Source of the DNA: Sediminicola sp040566555
GTDB lineage: Bacteria > Bacteroidota > Bacteroidia > Flavobacteriales > Flavobacteriaceae
NCBI RefSeq assembly: GCF_040566555.1
Contig: NZ_JBEWYP010000004.1
Span: 1-64,000 of the forward strand
Length of the DNA stretch: 64,000 nt
Direction: 5' to 3'
Of the stretch, positions 9,054-17,576 are shown piece after piece. The notes beneath the pieces were generated by a model, which was given only the letters and a program-made list of their open reading frames with translations, made no database searches and was not told the DNA's origin. Within the stretch, counting starts at the first letter, position 1, and every line of letters begins with the position of its first letter. The position numbers were made by a program, and so were the translations under genes.

Positions 9054-9304
9054 TTTTGAAAAAAAAAGAGACTTAAATACGTATGTTTTACGAAATAGAA
9101 GAAAAATCGACTTGTATCTTAAGGGATATTAAAAATGGATAAGCAATATTTATGGGATTGATGCCCATGGTGTTATGATTGGTTATGGAAAATCAACAGT
9201 TCTGTGGCTAACCAGAAATAATTAGCGCTTAGATAAAGGCAAATTATGACCAATGTCACAGATTGGACATTTGCTATACCTTAATATATGATTGAGAAAC
9301 GTGA
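9054..9304. other. Remainder of the intergenic region between cobA and narK
   Basis: No gene was seen. The stretch holds an extra TACGTA at 9078-9083 with TACGAA at 9089-9094. It also holds a TGACCAATGTCA at 9247-9258, which has the TGAC-N4-GTCA core of FNR/DNR-type sites but is about 270 bases from the transporter start. No terminator for the cobA transcript was found. Confidence 0.4.
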
Positions 9305-10078
9305 TTAAAGATTGGAATTGAGCACCCGTTGAAGTTCTTCATCAAAAAATGAGGGGTGTTCCGCAACCACGTCACCAATGACAATTATGCCGGGAAGCGT
9401 CGGGTCTATTTGCCGTATCATTGCTTTCGTTCCAAGCAACGTTCCGGTTATACAGGATTCTTTATCTAGGGTGCCGTTCTGTATCAGGGCAATGGGAGTA
9501 TAACTTTTTCTGTATTTGCTTACTTCCTCTGCGATAGCCTTTAATTTTCGAACCCCCATTAATATGACTATTGTGGCTGATGACTGTGCTGCCAAGGATA
9601 GATCATCAGAAAATGACCCGTCCCTTTTTGTGGCGGTCATTACCCAAAAACTACTACTTATTCCCCTTCGCGTCACTGGGATTCCCTGGCTGGCAGGAAC
9701 TGCAATGGCACTTGTGACACCGGGAATTACTGTTATCGGTATGCCAAAAGATTCCACATATTCTATTTCCTCGCTTGCCCTTCCAAAAACAAATGGGTCG
9801 CCACCTTTTAAGCGAACTACGTGCCCATGAGTATACGCTTTCTCTACAATGATTCTATTAATATCGTCTTGAGTAAAGGAGTGCTCACCACATCGCTTGC
9901 CTACGTATATTTTTGGAATGTTTTCATCAACTTCATTCAATAGTTCTTCACTGATCAGGGCATCATATAAAATGATATCTGCCTTTTGTAAGGTGCGTAA
10001 ACCCTTTACCGTAATAAGGTCACTACTGCCTGGTCCTGCGCCTACTAAACTTACTGTTGGGACTTTGATTGTGCTCAT
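9305..10078 (-). CDS. cobA: Uroporphyrinogen-III C-methyltransferase
   Basis: A 257-residue enzyme that adds two methyl groups from S-adenosylmethionine to uroporphyrinogen III, giving precorrin-2, the first step from haem precursors toward siroheme. The family signature VSLVGAGPGSSDLITVKGL is at the N-terminus. VVRLKGGDPFVFGR lies near residue 90, and GVTSAIAVPASQGIPVTRR follows, all hallmarks of SUMT/CobA. The length is that of the single-domain enzyme. The later dehydrogenase and chelatase step is supplied by the separate gene at 15721. It is divergent from nirB, the main siroheme user, and shares a 126-bp regulatory region with it. Confidence 0.95.
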   Translation of the reverse strand: MSTIKVPTVSLVGAGPGSSDLITVKGLRTLQKADIILYDALISEELLNEVDENIPKIYVGKRCGEHSFTQDDINRIIVEKAYTHGHVVRLKGGDPFVFGRASEEIEYVESFGIPITVIPGVTSAIAVPASQGIPVTRRGISSSFWVMTATKRDGSFSDDLSLAAQSSATIVILMGVRKLKAIAEEVSKYRKSYTPIALIQNGTLDKESCITGTLLGTKAMIRQIDPTLPGIIVIGDVVAEHPSFFDEELQRVLNSNL

Positions 10079-10116
10079 ATTATTGAATTTTAAGGGGTAA
10101 CAATTATTAAATTCTC

Positions 10117-10205
10117 AGCAAAACTACGTATTTATTTTTATAAAAATAGTAATAAAATACGTAATAATACGTAATATTGCCTTGTAATACCTAAAACAAT
10201 ACGTA
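10117..10205. promoter_or_regulatory. Shared divergent regulatory region of cobA and nirB
   Basis: Four TACGTA sites are present at 10125-10130, 10158-10163, 10168-10173 and 10200-10205. The middle two are 10 bp apart and form TACGTAATAATACGTA, an inverted 7-2-7 pair. On the plus strand the pair runs into TAATATTG (10172-10179), a near match to the -7 box for nirB. On the minus strand the site at 10130-10125 runs into TAGTTTTG, an exact TAnnTTTG for cobA. The last site overlaps the nirB start codon. Confidence 0.62.
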
Positions 10206-12721
10206 TGAAGACGGTTATAGTTGTTGGAAATGGAATGGTAGGATACAAGTTTTGCGAAAAATTTGTGGCCAAGGCCGACAAAGAGGCCTACCAACTGATT
10301 GTATTTGGAGAAGAGCCACGGGTGGCATATGATAGGGTTCATTTAAGTGAGTTTTTTGAAAATGCCGATGCAGAACGATTGTCCTTGGCCCCAAGATCGT
10401 GGTATGAGGATAATGGAATTCAACTTTATACGAACGAGCGGGTAACTGACATCCATAGAAATTCCAAGACCATTACCACGTTGAGTGAAAAAACACTGTC
10501 CTATGATTATTTGGTTCTGGCCACTGGATCTACTCCTTTTGTTCCTTCTATAAATGGGGTGGATAAAGAAGGGGTTTTTGTATATCGGACCATTGAGGAT
10601 CTGGAAGAAACTTTGGCATATGCCGAGAAAATAAAGAAAACCGTAAAATCCCCCAAGGCGGCAATTTTAGGTGGGGGACTGCTTGGCTTGGAAGCGGCCA
10701 AGGCGGTTATGGATATGGGACTGGAGCCCCACGTTGTGGAATTTGCTCCTAAACTGATGCCAAGACAATTGGATACCAGAAGTAGCAAAGTGTTACAAGT
10801 GAAGCTGGAGTCCATGGGGATTAATATCCACCTAAGTAAAGCGACCAATCAAATTTTAGGCAACGGACAAATAACCGGGATGGAATTTGGGGAAGATGAT
10901 CTGTTGGAAGTGGATATGTTAGTAATTTCCGCAGGGATTAGACCGAGGGATGAATTGGGTAAAAGCTGTGGCCTGACCATGGGAACAAGGGGTGGTATCG
11001 TAGTGGACAACCAAATGAAGACTTCTGATCCCAATATTTTTGCCATCGGTGAAATCGCTCTGTACAATCAAATGATCTATGGTCTGGTGGCTCCCGGATA
11101 TGAAATGGCTGGCGTGGCGGTAGATCAAATATTGGGGGATACGGCGACTTTAATGGCGGCAGAAATTGATATGTCAACCAAATTAAAATTGATTGGTGTT
11201 GATGTTGCCAGTTTTGGGGAGCCGTTTATGCCACCAGAAAAAGGGCACTCCATCATTTTTGAAAATAAAACGGAAAGCTTATATAAAAGGATCAATGTGA
11301 CCCATGACGGTAAAAAGTTGTTGGGCGGTATATTGGTTGGGGACGCCAAGGATTACAATATGCTCTTGCAGATGTACCTAAACGAAATGCCACTTCCCAA
11401 AAATCCTGAAAACCTAATCTTGGGGAGCCGCGGAGGGGAGGATGTTTCCTTTGGTAGTGCCATGGATCTTCCCGATACCGCAGTAGTGTGTTCCTGTGAG
11501 GCGGTGACCAAAGGACAGATCTGCTGTTCGGTCAAGGAAGATGGAAATGAGACCATGAAAGCTATTTCAAAAGCTACCAAGGCAACTACGGGCTGCGGAG
11601 GCTGTAAGCCCATGGTAGATGACTTGGTAAAGGAGACCTTAAAATCCTTGGGCAAAGTGGTAAAAGAAACCATTTGTGAACATTTTGCCTATTCGAGACA
11701 GGAACTTTATGATATAGTAAAACTGAAGGGAATCCAGGATTATGATGAATTGCTGGATACCCATGGGAAAGGAAATGGATGTGAGGTCTGTAAGCCTGTA
11801 AGTGCCTCAATTTTCGCCAGCATTTATAACGAAACAGCCAATAAACAAGAATCCATACAGGATTCCAATGATCGCTTTTTGGCTAATATTCAGCGAAATG
11901 GCACCTACTCTGTGGTGCCAAGAGTGGCTGCTGGGGAAATTACACCCAAGCAAATGATTGCCATGGGAAGAATAGCCCAAAAATATGATCTCTACACCAA
12001 AATAACCGGGGGACAAAGGATAGATATGTTTGGGGCAAAATTGCACGAACTCCCCCTTATTTGGGAAGAGTTGATCGCCGAAGGTTTTGAAACCGGACAG
12101 GCTTATGGGAAATCTCTTCGAACGGTAAAAAGTTGCGTTGGTTCTACATGGTGCAGGTACGGGATGGATGAAAGTGTCAGTTTTGCCATTGAAATAGAGA
12201 ATAGGTATAAGGGCATACGGTCCCCTCATAAATTTAAAGGCGGAGTATCTGGTTGTATACGGGAATGTGCCGAAGCAAGAGGTAAAGACTTTGGCTTTAT
12301 AGCAGTTGAAGGTGGCTGGAATGTTTATATCTGTGGTAATGGCGGTGCCAACCCAAAACACGCCCTGCTATTGGTAGAAAAGGTTGATAAGGAAACAGCA
12401 ATCAAATATGTGGACAGATTTCTCATGTTCTACATCCAAACCGCACAGCCACTAACCAGAACAGCAGCTTGGTTGGATAAATTGGACGGGGGAATTGATT
12501 ATGTGAAGGATGTTGTGATAAATGACTGTCTGGGAATTGTAGATAAACTTGACAAAGAAATGCAAGCCCTTGTTGATTCTTATAAATGTGAGTGGAAGGA
12601 AGCTGTTGAGAATCCAGAAATAAGAGCTAAATACACTCATTTTGTAAACTCAAATTCTGAAGATGAAAATATAGAGTTTGTTTCCCTTAGAGAACAAAAA
12701 ATGCCAGCCCCTTGGAATTAA
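10205..12721 (+). CDS. nirB: Nitrite reductase (NAD(P)H) large subunit
   Basis: An 838-residue cytoplasmic enzyme reducing nitrite to ammonium with six electrons. Domains in order: FAD/NAD(P)H oxidoreductase (about 1-410, with VVGNGMVGYKFCEKF and AILGGGLLGLEAAKAV); a BFD [2Fe-2S] domain (about 425-485, CSCEAV ... CGGCKP); a second BFD-like segment (ICEHFAYSRQEL ... CEVCKP); a ferredoxin-like half-domain; and the siroheme/4Fe-4S domain, with ligands in CVGSTWCRYG and GCIRECAEA. Length and order match the NirB family. NirD follows 43 bases downstream. Siroheme is supplied by cobA and the dehydrogenase of this locus. The start codon sits inside a TACGTA site, so a regulator bound there could also block translation initiation or elongation. 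Confidence 0.96.
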   Translation: MKTVIVVGNGMVGYKFCEKFVAKADKEAYQLIVFGEEPRVAYDRVHLSEFFENADAERLSLAPRSWYEDNGIQLYTNERVTDIHRNSKTITTLSEKTLSYDYLVLATGSTPFVPSINGVDKEGVFVYRTIEDLEETLAYAEKIKKTVKSPKAAILGGGLLGLEAAKAVMDMGLEPHVVEFAPKLMPRQLDTRSSKVLQVKLESMGINIHLSKATNQILGNGQITGMEFGEDDLLEVDMLVISAGIRPRDELGKSCGLTMGTRGGIVVDNQMKTSDPNIFAIGEIALYNQMIYGLVAPGYEMAGVAVDQILGDTATLMAAEIDMSTKLKLIGVDVASFGEPFMPPEKGHSIIFENKTESLYKRINVTHDGKKLLGGILVGDAKDYNMLLQMYLNEMPLPKNPENLILGSRGGEDVSFGSAMDLPDTAVVCSCEAVTKGQICCSVKEDGNETMKAISKATKATTGCGGCKPMVDDLVKETLKSLGKVVKETICEHFAYSRQELYDIVKLKGIQDYDELLDTHGKGNGCEVCKPVSASIFASIYNETANKQESIQDSNDRFLANIQRNGTYSVVPRVAAGEITPKQMIAMGRIAQKYDLYTKITGGQRIDMFGAKLHELPLIWEELIAEGFETGQAYGKSLRTVKSCVGSTWCRYGMDESVSFAIEIENRYKGIRSPHKFKGGVSGCIRECAEARGKDFGFIAVEGGWNVYICGNGGANPKHALLLVEKVDKETAIKYVDRFLMFYIQTAQPLTRTAAWLDKLDGGIDYVKDVVINDCLGIVDKLDKEMQALVDSYKCEWKEAVENPEIRAKYTHFVNSNSEDENIEFVSLREQKMPAPWN

Positions 12722-12764
12722 CAACAATTGTTTTTTTTCAAGTCAATAACCTTTAAAATGTAAG

Positions 12765-13148
12765 ATGATGATAGATTCACTTTTAAAAAACTACACGAGC
12801 GTTGAAGAAGATCAGGTCACCGTTTGGTTCAAGGCAGCCGAGGTTACTAAATTCCCCAAAAATGGAGGGGCGTGTGTAAAATATAAGGAGAAACAGATCG
12901 CTGTTTTTAACTTTACAAGGGAAGGGGTTTGGTACGCTTGCCAAAACCTTTGTCCGCACAAAATGGAAATGGTACTGTCAAGAGGGATGATAGGGGAGGA
13001 TATGGGTACTCCAAAAGTTGCATGTCCCCTACACAAAAATACATTTTCCTTAAAAACCGGAGAGAATTTAAACGGGACTTTGGAGGCTATTGCGATTTAT
13101 CCCGTAAAAGTAACGGATGGCTTTGTGTATATTGGTTTTTCTGAATAG
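12765..13148 (+). CDS. nirD: Nitrite reductase (NAD(P)H) small subunit
   Basis: A 127-residue Rieske-fold partner of NirB. The two Rieske ligand boxes are present as CPHK in QNLCPHKMEMVLSRG and CPLHK in VACPLHKNTFSL, so a [2Fe-2S] cluster could be bound. Many NirD proteins keep the fold but have lost these cysteines and histidines. It probably helps transfer electrons to, or stabilises, the large subunit. A second ATG occurs one codon inside, so the start is certain only to within one residue. The next gene begins within about 24 bases, so this is part of one operon. Confidence 0.93.
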   Translation: MMIDSLLKNYTSVEEDQVTVWFKAAEVTKFPKNGGACVKYKEKQIAVFNFTREGVWYACQNLCPHKMEMVLSRGMIGEDMGTPKVACPLHKNTFSLKTGENLNGTLEAIAIYPVKVTDGFVYIGFSE

Positions 13149-13171
13149 CTTTGGAACAAACCCATATCCTC

Positions 13172-13762
13172 ATGGAAGTGACCAATAAACTACAGAAGGC
13201 CTTTGAGCTTTTTGACCTGGCTAATGAAAAAGATCCGAATAGGGAAGTATTCCAAGGGAAGTCCTATTCAAAAGAGGTTTTGTATGCCATGCGTATGACC
13301 GAAAAGCTGAATAAATTTGCGCCAGATGCTTCAGAGCCTTTAAGGCTAACAGCTCGTTGCCAGCATATCTGTAGGTGGGAGATTCCAAGGGAATCCTATG
13401 AAATGAACAGGGTGGGGTATTTGAAATGGCGACAGGATCTTAAAAAATTTCATGCTGAAAAAGCAAGTGGAATTTTAAAGGAAGTTGGATATGATCAAAA
13501 AACCATTGATACAGTAGCCTTCCTATTGGAAAAGAAGCAGCTTAAAAAGAACGAAGAAACCCAGACGTTGGAAGATGTTATATGTTTGGTATTTCTAGAA
13601 TTTTATTTTGAGCCCTTTATAGAAAAACACTCTGAAGAAAAATTAATAGACATCCTTCAAAAAACCTGGCGAAAAATGTCCAATAAAGGACACGAAGCGG
13701 CACTTAAATTACCATTGTCCGAAGGTGCTTTAGCCCTGGTTGGGAAAGCTCTACAAGGGTAG
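13172..13762 (+). CDS. DUF4202 family protein
   Basis: A 196-residue soluble protein matching my recollection of the DUF4202 family. It has ALRLTARCQHICRWEIPRESY-like content near residues 55-75 (LTARCQHICRWEIP) and a second conserved block, VGYLKWRQDLKKFHAEKA. The spread of conserved His, Cys, Arg and Asp residues recalls an HD-type metal-dependent fold, but I cannot identify the reaction. I chose the ATG at 13172 over an in-frame TTG at 13151. It sits between nirD and the sensor kinase, so it probably has a role tied to nitrite reduction or ammonium/redox balance. Confidence 0.78.
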   Translation: MEVTNKLQKAFELFDLANEKDPNREVFQGKSYSKEVLYAMRMTEKLNKFAPDASEPLRLTARCQHICRWEIPRESYEMNRVGYLKWRQDLKKFHAEKASGILKEVGYDQKTIDTVAFLLEKKQLKKNEETQTLEDVICLVFLEFYFEPFIEKHSEEKLIDILQKTWRKMSNKGHEAALKLPLSEGALALVGKALQG

Positions 13763-13883
13763 TGGCCAATTACAATTAATTTGGGTACATTAAGTTTAAT
13801 TCTGCAGGTCTAATTCTGCACTCTAGAAGTTTCTGGCCATCAAATAATAATACGAAAACTTTCCGTTTAGAAAACAGAATTTA

Positions 13884-15734
13884 ATGAACAGCGATAAGTT
13901 GCAACAGCCTTTAGATGCCGCCACCTTTCAAAGAATGCGAAAGTGGTATGTCCTTGCCTTGGCAGGCATTGCGCTCACCATTATCAGTGCCCAGATTCTT
14001 ATCCAAAAACATTTAAATTCCCAATTGGATGATTCCAGAATCATCAACGTGGCTGGAAGGCAACGCGCGTATAGTCAAAAACTTGTCAAAGAAATCTTAC
14101 TGCTCAAGGAGTCTGAGGGGATTGTATCGCAAGAATCTGTACTCAGGGATTTAAAACAAACATTATACGTTTGGACCACATCCCACCAGGCACTGCAATT
14201 TGGGAATGATTCCATGGGACTAAAGGTGGAGGAGGACCCGGATATTTTGGCGCTTTTCAATAAAATTGCTCCGCACCATATAGCAATGGTAGACGCAGCG
14301 GAAGATGTTCTTTCCCAATTTGGGGTTGCCGATAAATCAACTTCCAATCGCTATCAAAAAGATTTGACCATATTGCTCCAACATGAGCGCACCTTTTTGG
14401 ACTTAATGGATACAATGGTAAATGATTATGATCAGCGCAGTAAGAAGCAACTACAAAATTTAAAGTATAAGGAGTATTTGTTGTTGGGGTTCTCATTGCT
14501 GATTTTGATGTTGGAAATGTTATTTATTTTTAGACCGATGTCCATTCAGATTCGTAAGACCATCAAAAATCTATTGGAAAGTCAGGTTAGATCGGAAAAA
14601 CATTCCATGGAAATCGAAAAATTGTTCCAGGAAAAGGAAAAATCGCTTCTGGAGTTACAGGAACTGAATTTTGTCATAGATAATGCTGCTTTGTTTGCAA
14701 GCGCCAAAAATGATGGGAGTATTGTATTTATGAGCAAAAAGTTTTTGGAGCTGCTGGAATGTGAGAAAGAAGATCTAAATAAACCATTGTCAGAGATTTT
14801 AACGGTAGACGAAGGGCAACAACAATACCTAAAAGAAATTCTAAAAAGTAATAGGCAGCAACTTCGTTCCGAGGAGATCAAGGTAAGGACCAAAAAAGGT
14901 GATGACCTATGGTTGGACATGTCCATTACTCCTATGTTGCAATCTGCGGTAAAACAAAGTATTCTGATCTTGTGTTCCGATATTACAGAACGCAAAAAGA
15001 ACCAGCTGAAAATAGAGCAGTTGACCAAGGAAAAGTATGAAGAGAGTATCAAACAAAAACAATTACAGGCAAGTCAGATTGTAGAAGGGCAGGAAGAAGA
15101 GCGGAAAAGAATTGCTAAGGATATCCATGATGGCATCGGCCAAATGCTAACCGCCCTCAAATTTAATATTGAGTCCATCAATCTGGAAAATAGTGAAAAA
15201 GCAGCCGAAAAGATCGCCTATCTAAAAACCTTAACTACAGATTTGATTAAGGGAGTTAGAACTGCTACCTTTAACCTAACCCCTCCCGAACTTAGCGATC
15301 ATGGAATATTCCCAGCCCTACAAAAAATGGCTATGGAGCTATCCAAATTAACAGGGAAGAACATTTTGTTCGAGAACAAATCTGAAGAGAATATTAGGTT
15401 CGATTCTTTAGCAGAAACCAATATTTATAGGGTTACCCAAGAAGCGGTGAACAACGCAATAAAATACGCCGAGGCCAATTATATTTTAGTGACCATTAAC
15501 TTTAGGGATGGAATTTTAAGCGTGGTCATTGATGATGATGGAAAAGGTTTTGATGATACCATACTTCAGAACAAACCAGATAACAGTAGTGAAGGAGGGA
15601 TGGGGCTGTTTTTTATGAGAGAAAGAATGAGCTATATCAATGGACGATTGTTCATTAACTCGGTCCCGGGAAAAGGAACTAGGGTTACCATTAATTATAA
15701 GACAGAAAAAGACATCCATTATGGAGCGAAATGA
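13884..15734 (+). CDS. NarX-like nitrate/nitrite sensor histidine kinase
   Basis: A 616-residue membrane kinase. A transmembrane helix (about 20-42, WYVLALAGIALTIISAQIL) is followed by a periplasmic PilJ/NarX-type helical domain and a second helix (about 195-220). The periplasmic domain opens with INVAGRQRAYSQKL (N55-V-A-G-R), a clear counterpart of the NarX/NarQ P-box that binds nitrate. A coiled region, a PAS domain (about 255-375) and a HisKA_3 dimerisation helix with H415 in DIHDGIGQMLTALKF follow. The HATPase domain has its N-box in TQEAVNNAIKYAEA and a GGMGLFFMRER G-box. This subclass pairs with LuxR-type regulators, such as the one at 5347-6027. Its 3' end overlaps the precorrin-2 dehydrogenase start by 14 bases. 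Confidence 0.92.
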   Translation: MNSDKLQQPLDAATFQRMRKWYVLALAGIALTIISAQILIQKHLNSQLDDSRIINVAGRQRAYSQKLVKEILLLKESEGIVSQESVLRDLKQTLYVWTTSHQALQFGNDSMGLKVEEDPDILALFNKIAPHHIAMVDAAEDVLSQFGVADKSTSNRYQKDLTILLQHERTFLDLMDTMVNDYDQRSKKQLQNLKYKEYLLLGFSLLILMLEMLFIFRPMSIQIRKTIKNLLESQVRSEKHSMEIEKLFQEKEKSLLELQELNFVIDNAALFASAKNDGSIVFMSKKFLELLECEKEDLNKPLSEILTVDEGQQQYLKEILKSNRQQLRSEEIKVRTKKGDDLWLDMSITPMLQSAVKQSILILCSDITERKKNQLKIEQLTKEKYEESIKQKQLQASQIVEGQEEERKRIAKDIHDGIGQMLTALKFNIESINLENSEKAAEKIAYLKTLTTDLIKGVRTATFNLTPPELSDHGIFPALQKMAMELSKLTGKNILFENKSEENIRFDSLAETNIYRVTQEAVNNAIKYAEANYILVTINFRDGILSVVIDDDGKGFDDTILQNKPDNSSEGGMGLFFMRERMSYINGRLFINSVPGKGTRVTINYKTEKDIHYGAK

Positions 15735-16359
15735 ATTATACCCTGTATTTTTAAAAGTATCACAATTGAATGTTCTCATTGTGGGAGGGGGCAATGTGGG
15801 GTTGGAGAAACTGACTTTTTTGTTGAAATCAAGCCCAAATGCACAGGTGGAAATGGTCTCCCTTGAATTTTTGGAGGACACCTTGACTTTGGCGAAGCAA
15901 CACAATGTAAAAATCACCTACGATGCTTACCATGAAAAATATTTGGAAGGCAGACATATGGTAGTTGCCACCACGGATAAAGTGGAGGTTAATGAACAGG
16001 TGTACCATGATTGTAGGGCGCGAACCATTCTAGTGAATGTTGCCGATAATCCGCCCTTCTGTGATTTTTATATGGGTGGTATCGTAACCAAAGGAAATGT
16101 AAAAGTGGCAATATCCACCAACGGAAAATCCCCTACAACGGCCAAAAGGTTGCGTCAATTCTTTGAAGATGTTATCCCTGAAAATATAGACGATCTGGTA
16201 CTGAACTTAAATGAATATCGGAAGACCATTAAAGGGGATTTTGAGGAAAAAGTAGAAACCTTAAATGAATTTACCAAAGGACTTGTCAGTAAAAAGGGCG
16301 ATAACGAGCCCATTAAAAATGAAACTATATGGTCTCGGTTGAAGAAGCACTTCAGATAA
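15721..16359 (+). CDS. Precorrin-2 dehydrogenase / sirohydrochlorin ferrochelatase
   Basis: A 212-residue NAD-dependent enzyme corresponding to the N-terminal half of CysG (Met8/SirC type). It oxidises precorrin-2 and may insert iron to complete siroheme. LNVLIVGGGNVGLEKLTFLL is the nucleotide-binding fold. VVATTDKVEVNEQVYHDC and VNVADNPPFCDFYMGGIV contain the conserved catalytic region, and ISTNGKSPTTAKRLRQ is diagnostic of the family. I start it at MERNELYPVF, overlapping the kinase stop, because the frame upstream is the kinase gene read out of phase. It overlaps moeA by about 30 bases, so translation is probably coupled. Confidence 0.92.
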   Translation: MERNELYPVFLKVSQLNVLIVGGGNVGLEKLTFLLKSSPNAQVEMVSLEFLEDTLTLAKQHNVKITYDAYHEKYLEGRHMVVATTDKVEVNEQVYHDCRARTILVNVADNPPFCDFYMGGIVTKGNVKVAISTNGKSPTTAKRLRQFFEDVIPENIDDLVLNLNEYRKTIKGDFEEKVETLNEFTKGLVSKKGDNEPIKNETIWSRLKKHFR

Positions 16360-17507
16360 TTGCCAAAAACACTCCAATTCTGCAAAGTGTAGCCCTTCCC
16401 TTGACTCAAACCAAGGGGATGGTCATGGCGCAAGATGTGCTTGCCCCTATAGATCTGCCTCCTTTTGACCAATCGGCCATGGATGGATATGCGATCAATA
16501 TCCATCACGAAAAGAAATATACCATCATTGGAGAAGTCGCGGCTGGGGACGGAAAAGAGGTTCGTTTAAAGGTTGGTGAGGCTGTGCGGATCTTTACAGG
16601 GGCCATGATACCTAAGACAGCCAATGCAGTTGTTATGCAAGAAAAAGTAACAAGGCTTGGGGATAGTATTGTGCTTATGGACGAGGCTGTTACTGGAAGC
16701 AATATAAGGCCATGTGGCGAGCAAATAACCAAGGGTGTTCTAGCTTTGCCAAAAGGCACTGAGCTTACCCCTCCGGCCATTGGATTTTTGGCGGGAATGG
16801 GGATTAGGGAGGTTAATGTTTTTGATAAGCCTAGAGTTGGGATCGTAATCACCGGTAATGAGTTGGTGGAAGGAGGCGAAGCGTTGAAGCCAGGTCAAAT
16901 TTATGAGGGCAATTCCAAAATGCTTTTGGCGGCTGTTAAAGGGTATGGAATAGAGACCTGTACAACGTATCAGGTAGCGGATAATTTTATGGCTACCTGT
17001 GAGGTGCTTACAAAGGCCTTTCTAGAGAATGATGTGGTTCTTGTGAATGGGGGCATCTCTGTAGGAGACCATGACTATGTATATAAAGCCTTAAAAGCAT
17101 TGGACGTAGAGCCTTTGTTTTATAAGGTGAGGCAAAAACCAGGGAAACCTCTGTTCTTTGGAAAACGGGGAAATAAAATTGTCTTTGCCTTGCCAGGGAA
17201 TCCGGCAGCGGCACTGACTTGTTTTTATCTTTATGTATACCCTGCCTTTCAAAAAATAATGGGTCAATTGGGGAGTGGATTAGAGAGAAGAAAACTAATG
17301 ATTACTACCTCAGTAACAAATACCTTCGGCAGGGCCTTGCTACTAAAAGCCAGGGTTCTACAAAATGGGGAGGTAGAAATTCTGGAAGGACAAAGTTCGG
17401 CAATGTTGCACACTTATTCCCTTGCCAACGCCTTGGTGTATGTGCCAGAATCGGTATCCGAAATCCATAAGGGTGGTGTGGTTGAGGTATTGGTATTTCC
17501 TAATTAA
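16329..17507 (+). CDS. moeA: Molybdopterin molybdotransferase
   Basis: A 392-residue enzyme inserting molybdate into adenylylated molybdopterin, the last step in making Mo-molybdopterin. The start MVSVEEALQII is typical of MoeA. Visible signatures are DLPPFDQSAMDGYAI, the MPT-binding segment NGGISVGDHDYV, KPGKPLFFG and the PGNPAAALTCF loop. The small C-terminal domain is present, so it is full length. It starts inside the end of the preceding gene. Its product is needed by the fused nitrate reductase, which explains its place here. Confidence 0.95.
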   Translation: MVSVEEALQIIAKNTPILQSVALPLTQTKGMVMAQDVLAPIDLPPFDQSAMDGYAINIHHEKKYTIIGEVAAGDGKEVRLKVGEAVRIFTGAMIPKTANAVVMQEKVTRLGDSIVLMDEAVTGSNIRPCGEQITKGVLALPKGTELTPPAIGFLAGMGIREVNVFDKPRVGIVITGNELVEGGEALKPGQIYEGNSKMLLAAVKGYGIETCTTYQVADNFMATCEVLTKAFLENDVVLVNGGISVGDHDYVYKALKALDVEPLFYKVRQKPGKPLFFGKRGNKIVFALPGNPAAALTCFYLYVYPAFQKIMGQLGSGLERRKLMITTSVTNTFGRALLLKARVLQNGEVEILEGQSSAMLHTYSLANALVYVPESVSEIHKGGVVEVLVFPN

Positions 17508-17576
17508 AACTATGGCGAGGTTAAATAGTGGATTCTAAGTATCTTTAAGAACTTTTTTGAATCAATAAAGAATGTA

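Noticed and set aside
11807..12361. 184-codon open frame on the minus strand
   Set aside because: It is antisense to the siroheme-binding part of nirB, which has clear motifs; composition of the shadow is not protein-like.
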